NCBI GenBank assembly: GCA_001916005.1
Contig: MNRP01000004.1
Location: forward strand, 1 to 19,525
Direction: 5' to 3'
Length of the DNA: 19,525 nucleotides
Source: Clostridium sp. 26_22
GTDB taxonomy: Bacteria; Bacillota; Clostridia; TANB77; CAG-508
Shown piece after piece: positions 7,025-14,520 of this stretch. A program made the translations under genes and the position numbers. Below the pieces are notes generated by a model. It saw only the letters and a list, made by a program, of their open reading frames with translations. It did not search any database and was not told the origin of the DNA. Position 1 is the first letter of the stretch, and the number at the start of each line of letters is the position of its first letter.

Positions 7025-7929
7025 ATGAAAAACGGAAACAAAAAGACTACCAATAACAGACGACTATATATTTAAAAGAGTATTTGCCTACAAAGGAAAT
7101 GAAAGTGTTTTAAAAGATTTTTTAGAAGCAATACTAAAAAAAGAAATACAAAAAGTAACAATAAAAAATCCAGAGATAATCCCATATGAAAAAGGCGAAA
7201 AAAGAGGCCTACTAGATATAAAAGCACAAACAGAAGACGGAACAATGCTTGATATAGAAATGCAGATGGAAGATGAAAAAGACATTGATGAAAGAGCAAC
7301 TAGTTATATTGGCAAATTAATATCAGAGCAATTACAAGTAGGACATAAATACACAGAACTAAAAAAGAGTATAGTCATATTTATAACAAACTATAATTTC
7401 TTAAAAAGAAATAGTTACCATAGTGTAGGAAGATTAAAATTCGAAAAAACACTAAAAGAAGAGTATGTAGAATTAGGCTATGAAGAAGAGGACGAAATAG
7501 CATCAGAATACATAGAATATCATTATATAGAATTACCAAAATATAAAAATAAAAATCCAAAAGATTTTACGAAATTAGACCAATGGATGTGTATATTTAC
7601 ACAAAATGAAGGGGGGATTATGTTGGCAAAAAAAGAGAATAAAGAAATCGAAAGAGCAATAAATACATTAGACTTTATAAGCGAAGACCCAAAAGAAAGA
7701 GAAAGACACAATTCAATAGTCATGGCAGAATATAATAGATTAACAAGTCAGCATAATTTTTATAAAGCAGGTCTACAAGATGGAATTGAAAAGCGGAAAA
7801 GAAGATGGAATAAAAGAAAATTCTATTGAAATTGCAAAGAAAATGTTAAAAATGGGATTTACATTAGAACAAATTTCAGAAGCAACAAGTTTGAGCAAAG
7901 AAGAAATAGAAAAAATAAAAAATAATTAA
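7025..7929 (+). pseudogene. Rpn-family PD-(D/E)XK nuclease / transposase-like protein, frameshifted twice
   Basis: Product resembles the Rpn / PD-(D/E)XK nuclease family 'transposases', which are abundant in gut Firmicutes; characterised members cut DNA and promote recombination. The N-terminal block reads LPITDDYIFKRVFAYKGNES, followed by KRGLLDIKAQTEDGTMLDIEMQ, where D...(D/E)xQ is the nuclease core, then a helical C-terminal half. Two single-base excesses break it. Near the start, the ATG at 7025 behind AAGGAGG runs into a stop after 16 codons; dropping one base in 7028-7033 gives MKKETKRLPITDDYIF. Near 7794, the frame leaves after GLQDGIEK; dropping the C restores GKEDGIKENSIEIAKKMLK... 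up to the TAA at 7927. The uninterrupted middle frame (ATG at 7245 to 7829) lacks the N-terminus. It has its own leader (6695-7023) and terminator. Either a decayed gene or affected by sequence errors. Confidence 0.8.
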
Positions 7930-7992
7930 AAATAGAACTTTAAAAATGGAGGCATCTGAAAAAGCAGCCTCCATTTTGAAGTTCTATTTTTT
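7928..7992 (+). terminator. Strong terminator after the Rpn gene
   Basis: AAAAATAGAACTT and AAAAATGGAGGC (7928-7953) pair with GCCTCCATTTT and AAGTTCTATTTTTT (7967-7992), a ~24-bp stem with a single-base interior mismatch, ending in a T tract. It begins at the Rpn stop codon and isolates it from murF. Confidence 0.85.
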
Positions 7993-8023
7993 AAACTCAA
8001 ATAACATTTTTTTACAAGATTAA

Positions 8024-8052
8024 TTGCAAAAACAAAATAAATAGCATATAAT
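8024..8052 (+). promoter_or_regulatory. Sigma-A promoter of murF-ddl
   Basis: TTGCAA (8024-8029), a 17-base spacer and TATAAT (8047-8052), about 28 bases before the murF ATG. It lies just after the Rpn terminator, so murF-ddl is transcribed independently. Confidence 0.75.
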
Positions 8053-8079
8053 CTAACAAGAAAAAATGAGGTGATAGAA

Positions 8080-9468
8080 ATGAAAGTAAAAGATATAATA
8101 AGAGAAACAAAAGGAGTGCTAATAATAGGAAATATAGAAAGTGAATGTGATAGCTTTTGTAAAGATACAAGAATATTAAAACCAGAAGATACATATATAG
8201 GAATAAAGGGAGAAAATTTTGATGGTAGTACATTATGGGAGCAAGCATTTGAAAAAGGTGCAAAAGCAGTAATAATACAAAATATTAATTTCTCAAAAAA
8301 TGACCTTGAAAAATGGGAAAATAAAATAATAATAGAAGTAGAAGACACAATTGAAGCAATTGCAAAAATAGCAACATATAAAAGAGAGTTACAAGGAAAA
8401 GACTTTCAAGTAGTAGGGGTAACAGGAAGTGTAGGAAAAACAAGCACTAAAGATATTATTTCAAATGTAGTATCTCAAAAATACAAAACTTTAAAAACAC
8501 AAGGAAATAATAATAATAATATAGGACTTCCATTTACAATATTTAATTTACAAGACCAAGAGGCGGCAGTAATTGAAATGGGAATGAACCATTTTGGAGA
8601 ATTAAGTAAATTAACAAAAATAGCAAAGCCAACAATATCAGTAATAACCAATGTTGGAACATCACATATAGGAAATTTAGGTTCAAGAGAAAATATATTA
8701 AAAGCCAAACTTGAAATTCTTGAAGGAATGGACAAAAAAGTTTTAGTAATAAATAATGATAATGACTTATTAAATGAATGGAATAAAAAAGAACACAATG
8801 ATATAGAAATACATACATACGGAATAGAAAACGCTTCAGAAGTAATGGCTGAAAATATTAAGTTAAATGAAAATGATAGTGAATTTATATGTAATATAAA
8901 AGGAAATAAATTTAAAGTAAAAGTACCTGTTGGTGGAATACATTTTGTTTACAATGCAATATGTTCAGCAACAGTAGGAAATCTATTAGGACTAAGTGCA
9001 GATGAAATAAAAAAAGGAATAGAAACTTTTGAACTTACTAAAAAAAGAATGGACATATTAGAATTAAAAAATGGTGTTACAATTATTAATGATACATATA
9101 ATGCAAGTTTCGAATCTATGAAAGCATCTTTAGAATATTTAAAAGGATTAAATGCAAAAAGAAAGATTGCTGTTTTAGGTGATATGTTCGAACTTGGAGA
9201 ATATTCAAAAGAATTACATGAAAAAGTTGGAGTAGAAGTTTATAAAAATAATATTGATATTTTAATATGTAATGGAGAAAATGCAAAAAATATTATTAAA
9301 AGTGCAGAAAAATGTGGAATGAATAAAGAAAATATCTACTATTTCGAAGATAAAAAACAAGTTCAAGAATTTGTAGAAAGTAAATGGGAAAAAGGTGATG
9401 TAATATTATTCAAAGCATCAAATGGTATGAAATTTTTTGATATAGTATCAAATTTAGAAAAAGCTTAG
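8080..9468 (+). CDS. murF: UDP-N-acetylmuramoyl-tripeptide--D-alanyl-D-alanine ligase
   Basis: Cytoplasmic ATP-dependent ligase (462 aa) that adds the D-Ala-D-Ala dipeptide to UDP-MurNAc-tripeptide, the last cytoplasmic step of the peptidoglycan stem. The N-terminal domain binds the UDP substrate (about residues 1-108; CKDTRILKPEDTYIGIKGENFDG). The central ATPase domain starts with the P-loop VTGSVGKTSTKD (about 114-125), followed by NNNNNIGLPFTIFNL and EMGMNHFGEL, both typical of MurF. The C-terminal domain has NDTYNASFESMKASLEYL and LGDMFELGEYS. A GTG at 8071 is in frame but lies within the ribosome binding site GAGGTG, so the ATG at 8080 is preferred. The stop codon TAG is the first part of the ddl ribosome binding site TAGGAGG, giving tight operon coupling to the gene that makes its dipeptide substrate. 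Confidence 0.95.
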   Translation: MKVKDIIRETKGVLIIGNIESECDSFCKDTRILKPEDTYIGIKGENFDGSTLWEQAFEKGAKAVIIQNINFSKNDLEKWENKIIIEVEDTIEAIAKIATYKRELQGKDFQVVGVTGSVGKTSTKDIISNVVSQKYKTLKTQGNNNNNIGLPFTIFNLQDQEAAVIEMGMNHFGELSKLTKIAKPTISVITNVGTSHIGNLGSRENILKAKLEILEGMDKKVLVINNDNDLLNEWNKKEHNDIEIHTYGIENASEVMAENIKLNENDSEFICNIKGNKFKVKVPVGGIHFVYNAICSATVGNLLGLSADEIKKGIETFELTKKRMDILELKNGVTIINDTYNASFESMKASLEYLKGLNAKRKIAVLGDMFELGEYSKELHEKVGVEVYKNNIDILICNGENAKNIIKSAEKCGMNKENIYYFEDKKQVQEFVESKWEKGDVILFKASNGMKFFDIVSNLEKA

Positions 9469-9480
9469 GAGGAAGATAAT

Positions 9481-10524
9481 TTGAATAAGATCAAAATAGG
9501 AGTTATTTTTGGTGGGATGTCAACTGAAAACGAAGTATCTTGTATTTCAGGTGCATCAGTTATAAAACATCTAAATAAAGAAAAATATAATGTTTTTCCT
9601 ATTTATATAGATAAAATTGGAAATTGGTATAAAGTAAAACTTGAAGATATAGAAAAATCAGAAGAATTAGAAAATAAAGAACATATAGAAAATATTACAG
9701 AATATTTAAAACAAATGGATGTAATATTTCCAGTTCTGCATGGATTATATGGAGAAGATGGTACAATTCAAGGTTTATTTGAATTATTAAAAATTCCATA
9801 TGTAGGATGTGGTGTATTAGCATCAAGTGTTGGAATGGATAAAGTGTATACAAAATTAATTTTTGAAAAAGCAAATATTAATCAAGCCAAATATATTTAT
9901 ATAAGAAAATATAATGAAAAATATATTTATATAGATGAAGAATTTAATGAAAGAATTTTAGAGTTAGAAGATATTGCTAAAATTACAAACGATAAATTAA
10001 GATTTCCAGTCTTTGTAAAACCATCTAATTCTGGTTCAAGTGTTGGAATAAATAAAGCTCATAATATTGAAGAATTAAAAAATGCAATAGTAGAAGCTGG
10101 AAAATATGACAACAAAATTTTGATTGAAGAAGGAATTGTAGGAAAAGAAGTAGAATGTGCTGTTTTAGGAAATGAAGATGTAATTAGTTCTTGTGTTGGA
10201 GAAATAAAATCAGCTGATGAATTTTATAGCTATGATGCTAAATATAATAATGAAAATTCAAAAACATTAATACCAGCAGAGATTTCAGAAGAAAACTCAA
10301 AGGAAATTCAAAAGTTAGCAATAAAAGCTTTTAAAGCCATAAGTGGTAGAGGGTTATCTAGAGTAGATTTCTTTATTGAAGATAAAACACAAAAAATTTA
10401 TATAAATGAAATAAATACATTACCAGGTTTTACAAGTATAAGTATGTACCCAAAATTATTTGAAGCAGTAGGAATTTCATACGAAAAATTGCTAGACAAT
10501 TTAATAGAATTAGCAAGTAAATAA
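9481..10524 (+). CDS. ddl: D-alanine--D-alanine ligase
   Basis: ATP-grasp ligase (347 aa) that joins two D-alanines to make the dipeptide used by MurF. The N-terminal domain has GGMSTENEVSCISGASV; the ATP-grasp domain has PYVGCGVLASSVGMDK, FPVFVKPSNSGSSVGINKA, and EEGIVGKEVECAVLG; the metal-binding end is YINEINTLPGFTSISMYP. The omega-loop segment FYSYDAKY contains the tyrosine seen in normal D-Ala-D-Ala ligases rather than the sequence of VanA/VanB D-lactate ligases, so vancomycin resistance is not indicated. The start is TTG behind TAGGAGG, 12 bases after murF. A slightly long insert around residues 40-75 and 140-160 resembles the larger Firmicutes Ddl forms. A terminator follows. Confidence 0.95.
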   Translation: MNKIKIGVIFGGMSTENEVSCISGASVIKHLNKEKYNVFPIYIDKIGNWYKVKLEDIEKSEELENKEHIENITEYLKQMDVIFPVLHGLYGEDGTIQGLFELLKIPYVGCGVLASSVGMDKVYTKLIFEKANINQAKYIYIRKYNEKYIYIDEEFNERILELEDIAKITNDKLRFPVFVKPSNSGSSVGINKAHNIEELKNAIVEAGKYDNKILIEEGIVGKEVECAVLGNEDVISSCVGEIKSADEFYSYDAKYNNENSKTLIPAEISEENSKEIQKLAIKAFKAISGRGLSRVDFFIEDKTQKIYINEINTLPGFTSISMYPKLFEAVGISYEKLLDNLIELASK

Positions 10525-10541
10525 AAAATGTGAATTGAATG

Positions 10542-10572
10542 AAAAAATCCATAAAAACTATGGATTTTTTTT
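10542..10572 (+). terminator. Rho-independent terminator of murF-ddl
   Basis: AAAAAATCCATA (10542-10553) pairs with TATGGATTTTTT (10559-10570) around a 5-base loop and continues into a run of eight T. Confidence 0.85.
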
Positions 10573-10579
10573 CTATTTA

Positions 10580-10588
10580 TGTTATAAT
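10580..10588 (+). promoter_or_regulatory. Extended -10 promoter of the dnaJ-like gene
   Basis: TGTTATAAT is an extended -10 element, 29 bases before the ATG at 10618. No good -35 is visible, because the ddl terminator occupies that position. Confidence 0.55.
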
Positions 10589-10617
10589 AGAACTACCTAA
10601 TTTTAGGAGGATGTCAA

Positions 10618-11484
10618 ATGATATATAAAGATTACTATAAAATATTAGATTTAAAAACAAGTAGAGTTTCTATAGATGAAATAAAAGTTGCATATAGAGC
10701 GGCAGCAAAAAAATATCATCCAGATTTAAATGTTGGAGACTCATTAGCAGAAGAAAGAATAAAAGATATAAATGAAGCATATAGAACATTATCAGTACCA
10801 GCTTCAAAAAGAAAATATGATAGAATATGGAATTCTAGAAATAATATTAATAATTATCAAAAAATAAAGGGAAAAAATATATTTAATATGTTCCTAGGAA
10901 ATACAGAAATCAATGAAGAGACAGATAGAAAATTACCACAAAGAGGGGAAGATATTGAAACAGAAATAAATGTTAAACTAGAAGAAGCTTTTTATGGATT
11001 AGAAAAAAAGATTTCATTAAGAACAGTTGATGGAAAAATGAAAACATTTTCTGTAAAAGTTCCAGATGGAATTAGAAATGGTGAAAAAATAAGACTAATA
11101 GGTCAAGGAAAAACAGGAAAAAATGGAGGAAAGAACGGTGACCTATTTATAAAAATAAATATTGAGAATAGCAAAACATTTAAATTATTTAGCTCAGATT
11201 TATATACAGATTTATTATTAACACCGTGGGAGGCAGCTTTAGGAACAAGAACTAATGTACAAACAATTGATGGAAAAACAACAATATATATACCACAAGG
11301 AATGGAAAGCGGAGAAAAAATAAAAATACCAAATAAAGGTTATAAAGATGGAAAAGGTGGAAGAGGAGATTTGGTAGCAGAAATAAAAATAGTTGTTCCT
11401 AAAAAACTAACAGAAGAAGAAAATAACTTATTCGAAAAATTGAAGGAAGTTTCAAAATTTAGTCCAAGAAATTCTGTAGAATAA
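10618..11484 (+). CDS. DnaJ-family co-chaperone, CbpA-like (no zinc finger)
   Basis: 288-aa J-domain protein expected to stimulate the ATPase of DnaK and deliver clients. The J-domain spans about residues 4-66 with the essential HPD motif at 34-36 (KKYHPDLNVGD) and the closing YRTLSVPASKRKYD. A short linker follows, then the two beta-sandwich client-binding domains DnaJ_C (about 105-280), including RGEDIETEINVKLEEAFYG and GRGDLVAEIKI. Neither a Gly/Phe-rich stretch of normal length nor the CxxCxGxG zinc finger is present, so it is not the canonical DnaJ but the CbpA-like class. The ATG follows AGGAGG. No HrcA/CIRCE-type operator is visible upstream, and no dnaK or grpE lies nearby. No clear terminator follows. 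Confidence 0.9.
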   Translation: MIYKDYYKILDLKTSRVSIDEIKVAYRAAAKKYHPDLNVGDSLAEERIKDINEAYRTLSVPASKRKYDRIWNSRNNINNYQKIKGKNIFNMFLGNTEINEETDRKLPQRGEDIETEINVKLEEAFYGLEKKISLRTVDGKMKTFSVKVPDGIRNGEKIRLIGQGKTGKNGGKNGDLFIKINIENSKTFKLFSSDLYTDLLLTPWEAALGTRTNVQTIDGKTTIYIPQGMESGEKIKIPNKGYKDGKGGRGDLVAEIKIVVPKKLTEEENNLFEKLKEVSKFSPRNSVE

Positions 11485-11525
11485 AAGTTTGAAAAATGCA
11501 ATTAACATAATTTACATAAATGTTA

Positions 11526-11554
11526 TTGACAAAAATCTTTTGAAATAGTATAAT
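11526..11554 (+). promoter_or_regulatory. Sigma-A promoter of the VirD4-like operon
   Basis: TTGACA (11526-11531), a 17-base spacer and TATAAT (11549-11554), a perfect consensus promoter. Just upstream, TAACAT (11503-11508) and ATGTTA (11520-11525) form an interrupted inverted repeat touching the -35, a possible regulator site. Confidence 0.85.
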
Positions 11555-11617
11555 TATAGGTAGTTGTGACAAACAAAAGAAGAATTCTATGGAAGATCAT
11601 AGGAAGAGGGGTAAAAA

Positions 11618-12136
11618 ATGGAAAATGTACAAGGAAAACATTTTAGTATAACAGACCCTAAAGGGGTAAATACAGTAATTTATCAAGTATATAAGACTAA
11701 AAAAGAATTTTTAAAAGAATATCCTAAATATACAGTAGAAAGATTAGAACACTCAGAAGAAATAAGAGGAGATTTAAACAGGAAAACTTTTTATGTTGAA
11801 GATCCTGCAAAGGATGGAAACACATTAGTTATCTTGTCTTTTGGGCAGGACAAAGTTGTAATAAATACTGGATTATTACTTGGTGATGAATTAAGAATTA
11901 CAAAAAAACCAACACCATTTAAGTTCACAACATTATATTCAGATAAAGCAGAAGAATACAAAGAATTTAAATATACTCCAAATTTTAAAAGGCCTATATC
12001 TATTATAGACCCTGAAACTACAGAAGAAGTAAAACCTGTACTATATTTTGATGAAAAAACAAATGAAGTAAAGGGTAAGTGCAAATTAAAACCATATAAA
12101 TCTTATTTCGCATTCGAAATAAGAGACAGTGAATAA
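11618..12136 (+). CDS. Unrecognised protein, first gene of the VirD4-like operon
   Basis: I do not recognise this 172-aa protein. It has no signal peptide, no transmembrane helix and no Cys-rich motif, so it is probably cytoplasmic. It starts MENVQGKHFSITDPKGVNTV and is rich in Lys, Glu, Thr and beta-branched residues, with alternating hydrophobic positions suggesting mostly beta structure. One region, KDGNTLVILSFGQDKVVINTG, may be a core strand pair; the C-terminal part carries PISIIDPETTEEVKPVLYF. The ATG lies behind AGGAAGAGGGG. It is the first of three closely spaced genes (14 bases to the next) ending in a VirD4/TraG-type ATPase, so a role with that ATPase is an inference from context. 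It is not an obvious PcfB/DUF3801-type partner. Confidence 0.8.
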   Translation: MENVQGKHFSITDPKGVNTVIYQVYKTKKEFLKEYPKYTVERLEHSEEIRGDLNRKTFYVEDPAKDGNTLVILSFGQDKVVINTGLLLGDELRITKKPTPFKFTTLYSDKAEEYKEFKYTPNFKRPISIIDPETTEEVKPVLYFDEKTNEVKGKCKLKPYKSYFAFEIRDSE

Positions 12137-12150
12137 GGAGGAGAAGCCAG

Positions 12151-12384
12151 ATGGCAAAAAACATTAAGGAAGTAAGAGAAACAATAGGAAAAGATGACGA
12201 ACCGATAAAAGTAGCGGCATATGAACCTAGAATAATTGTAATAGAATTAGGAGAATATAAATTAGATAGCAAAGCTAATTACAATCAAAAAGATGTTAAA
12301 AGTAATGAATTATCAGAAGGAATGGTAATACAAGCTGCTAACGGTGGAAATCCAAATAAAAATTTAGAAGACAGAGATATATAA
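12151..12384 (+). CDS. Unrecognised small protein, second gene of the VirD4-like operon
   Basis: 77-aa protein of unknown function with a very good ribosome binding site (AAGGAGGAG) 7 bases before the ATG. It begins MAKNIKEVRETIGKDDEPIK. The central part, AAYEPRIIVIELGEYKLD, looks like two beta strands; the last 35 residues are polar and rich in Asn, Gly and Asp, and probably disordered. There is no membrane segment and no recognisable motif. It is 14 bases after the previous gene and 33 bases before the GTG of the coupling-protein gene, so it is probably cotranscribed with both. An adaptor or accessory protein for the ATPase is possible, but nothing in the sequence proves it. Confidence 0.75.
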   Translation: MAKNIKEVRETIGKDDEPIKVAAYEPRIIVIELGEYKLDSKANYNQKDVKSNELSEGMVIQAANGGNPNKNLEDRDI

Positions 12385-12417
12385 CCAAATAAATACTAAA
12401 GATAGTAGGTGATTTTA

Positions 12418-12900
12418 GTGAATTACAAAATAGAGGGAGCAATTAAAAAAAATAAAAATGCATTTATAATATGTTTAATACTATGGCTAATTCTAGCCAT
12501 AGTATTTGTTGCGCCAGTTGCATATAGTTCATTTCAAGCTAATGCAAGTGGTGTATTCTCGTTAAATACATTTATGGAAGTATTAGTTGATAATATAACA
12601 AATCCATTTGCTACACTTGGAAATATATTTTCAAAAGGAGCAACACATAATTTTGTATCTACATTAATAGGATTTTCAATAGTTTATGTGATTATTTTTC
12701 TTGTTGGATTTTTTAAATCAACACCAAAGAATGAATATACAGATATTGAACATGGTTCAAGTGACTGGAGTCAAAAAGGGGAACAATATAAAATTCTAGA
12801 TAAAAATAAAGGAATAATATTAGCAGAAAATAATTATCTACCAGTAGACAAAAGAGGAAACGTAAATGTTCTAGTAGTTGGACGGTTCAGGTTCAGGTAA
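12418..12900 (+). CDS. VirD4/TraG-type coupling protein, N-terminal part (frame broken at Walker A)
   Basis: N-terminal portion of a VirD4/TraG-type T4SS coupling ATPase. GTG at 12418 follows TAGGTG; a GTG at 12409 is in frame but lies inside that ribosome binding site. Two transmembrane helices, about residues 18-39 (FIICLILWLILAIVFVAPVA) and 80-101 (VSTLIGFSIVYVIIFLVGFF), anchor the protein, as in family members. Then follow GSSDWSQKGEQYKIL and NVNVLVVG, the strand leading into the nucleotide-binding loop. At 12883 one extra base (C, or the A at 12882) shifts the frame: the read-through gives RFRFR and a stop, whereas without it the sequence is VVGGSGSGKSASYS, a perfect Walker A. The partner frame continues to 14413. 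Read as one gene, the protein is about 665 aa, normal for the family. As given, this fragment alone cannot bind ATP. Confidence 0.85.
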   Translation: MNYKIEGAIKKNKNAFIICLILWLILAIVFVAPVAYSSFQANASGVFSLNTFMEVLVDNITNPFATLGNIFSKGATHNFVSTLIGFSIVYVIIFLVGFFKSTPKNEYTDIEHGSSDWSQKGEQYKILDKNKGIILAENNYLPVDKRGNVNVLVVGRFRFR

Positions 12901-14413
12901 ATCTGCATCATACTCAATTCCGAATGCATATCAAATGTTAGGCTCTTATGTATTTACAGACCCTAAAGGAGAATTATATGACAGAACTGCTGGATATTTA
13001 AAAGAGCATGGATACGAAATAAAAGTATTAAACTTAGTAAGACCACAATATAGTGATGGTTATAATCCATTAATGCATATATCATCAGAACTAGATGTAG
13101 ATGTTATAGCAAATACAATTGTAAAAGGTCAAAAAACAGACAGTGGTTCAGATCCATATTGGGACGATATGGCAGAAATGTTATTAAAAGCATTAATATA
13201 CTATTTAATTGCAACAAGACCAGAAGAAGAACAAAACTTAGCAAGTTGTGCAGAATTAGTAAGAGCTGCAAATAAAAATGGTGGAAGTAACTTATTAACA
13301 GATTTAATGAACCAATTACCATATGATCATCCAGCTAGAATGAATTACAAATCAATAGAAATAGCACCAGAAAAAACATATGGTTCAATATTAAGTTCAT
13401 TACAATCAAAATTAGGAAAATTCGACTCAAAAGAAATAGCAGAATTAACATCAACAGATACAATAAATTTTGAAGATATAGGAAATAAGAAAACAGCAGT
13501 ATATGTTATTTCATCAGATACACACACAGCTTATGATTTCTTATTAACAATATTCTTCTCACAAATGATACAACAATTATATGATTATGCAGATCAAAAT
13601 GGTGGTAGACTAAAAGAGCAAACATTTTTTATATTAGATGAGTTTGCTAACATAGGAAAAATACCAGACTTTGATAAAAAAATATCAACATCAAGAAGTA
13701 GAAAAATATCATTTAGTGTTATATTACAAAATATAGACCAATTAGAGGCTGTATACGAAAAATCTTATGAAACAATAATGGGTAACTGTGATACACACGT
13801 ATTCCTAGGAAGTAACTCATTTAAAACAGTAGAGTATTTTTCAAAAGCACTTGGAGAAAAAACAATTGGTAGAGATAGTGTTTCAGTAAACAAAGATAAA
13901 AAGAATCATAAAACTGGAAAGAGTGTATCAGACCAAGTTATGGCAAGAGCCTTGATGACACCAGATGAATTAAGAAGAATGGACAATGATGAATGTATCA
14001 TATTTGAAAAAGGAATAAAACCAGTAAAAGCAAATAAATTTTACTACTTTAAGCATCCAATGGCAAAAGAAATGGCAAGATGCGAAATAAGCCATAATGA
14101 TATAGGAGAAATTGAAAGAGGAACTTGGAGAAAATATAATCCATATAATCCTTATGTTGAAGAAAAAGATGAAAAGAGTGTAGACAATTTAGATATAGAA
14201 TCTTTAGATGATTTATTTAATGATGAACCAGTAAAAAAAGAGGAAAAAGTAGTAACTCCACAAAAAGAAGAAAAAAATGAATTAAATCTAGATGATTTTG
14301 ATGATGCACCAATGTTACCACAAGATGATGATGATACATATGATTTACAAAAAGAGCTAGAAGCTAAATTTGATGAATTATTTGGTCCATTAGATGATGA
14401 TGAAAATAAATAA
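12878..14413 (+). CDS. VirD4/TraG-type coupling protein, ATPase part
   Basis: ATPase portion of the coupling protein, in the +1 frame relative to the upstream fragment; true coding would join at about 12884. Coupling proteins bring DNA-protein substrates to a type IV secretion channel. Visible features are the Walker A loop GSGSGKSASY, FTDPKGELYDRTAGYL, YNPLMHI, Walker B TFFILDEFANIGKIPDF and the following STSRSRKISFSVILQNIDQLE, all hallmarks of the VirD4-like (CD1115-type) family. The C-terminal ~75 residues are strongly acidic (LDDLF, DDFDD, DDDDTYD, LDDDENK), perhaps a recruitment tail. No relaxase, VirB4, VirB6 or other conjugation gene is in the window, which is odd for a mobile element; the missing partners may lie elsewhere or the protein may have another job. 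A terminator directly follows, closing the three-gene unit. Confidence 0.88.
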   Translation: MDGSGSGKSASYSIPNAYQMLGSYVFTDPKGELYDRTAGYLKEHGYEIKVLNLVRPQYSDGYNPLMHISSELDVDVIANTIVKGQKTDSGSDPYWDDMAEMLLKALIYYLIATRPEEEQNLASCAELVRAANKNGGSNLLTDLMNQLPYDHPARMNYKSIEIAPEKTYGSILSSLQSKLGKFDSKEIAELTSTDTINFEDIGNKKTAVYVISSDTHTAYDFLLTIFFSQMIQQLYDYADQNGGRLKEQTFFILDEFANIGKIPDFDKKISTSRSRKISFSVILQNIDQLEAVYEKSYETIMGNCDTHVFLGSNSFKTVEYFSKALGEKTIGRDSVSVNKDKKNHKTGKSVSDQVMARALMTPDELRRMDNDECIIFEKGIKPVKANKFYYFKHPMAKEMARCEISHNDIGEIERGTWRKYNPYNPYVEEKDEKSVDNLDIESLDDLFNDEPVKKEEKVVTPQKEEKNELNLDDFDDAPMLPQDDDDTYDLQKELEAKFDELFGPLDDDENK

Positions 14414-14419
14414 TATTTT

Positions 14420-14452
14420 AGATTATTGTAATTATTTACAATAATCTTTTTT
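14420..14452 (+). terminator. Terminator of the VirD4-like operon
   Basis: AGATTATTGTAA (14420-14431) and TTACAATAATCT (14436-14447) form a perfect 12-bp stem with a 4-base loop, followed by a T tract. Confidence 0.85.
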
Positions 14453-14460
14453 AATATTTA

Positions 14461-14489
14461 TTTACAAACTTTTGTTTTTATGATATAAA
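14461..14489 (+). promoter_or_regulatory. Promoter of the yhaO/yhaN-like pair
   Basis: TTTACA (14461-14466), a 17-base spacer and TATAAA (14484-14489), 31 bases before the ATG at 14521, which follows AAAGGAAAGTG. Confidence 0.6.
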
Positions 14490-14520
14490 TATAACAATAT
14501 AAAAAAAGGAAAGTGATAAA

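Noticed and set aside
6695..7992. Rpn unit as a classical insertion sequence
   Set aside because: No terminal inverted repeats or target duplications are visible around the unit. The long inverted repeat at 7928-7992 is a terminator at the stop codon, not an element end.
9481..10524. Vancomycin-resistance context (VanW-like protein plus a ligase)
   Set aside because: The ligase has the FYSYDAKY motif of normal D-Ala-D-Ala enzymes, and no vanH, vanX, vanT or two-component genes are present. VanW-family proteins are common in Clostridia without resistance.
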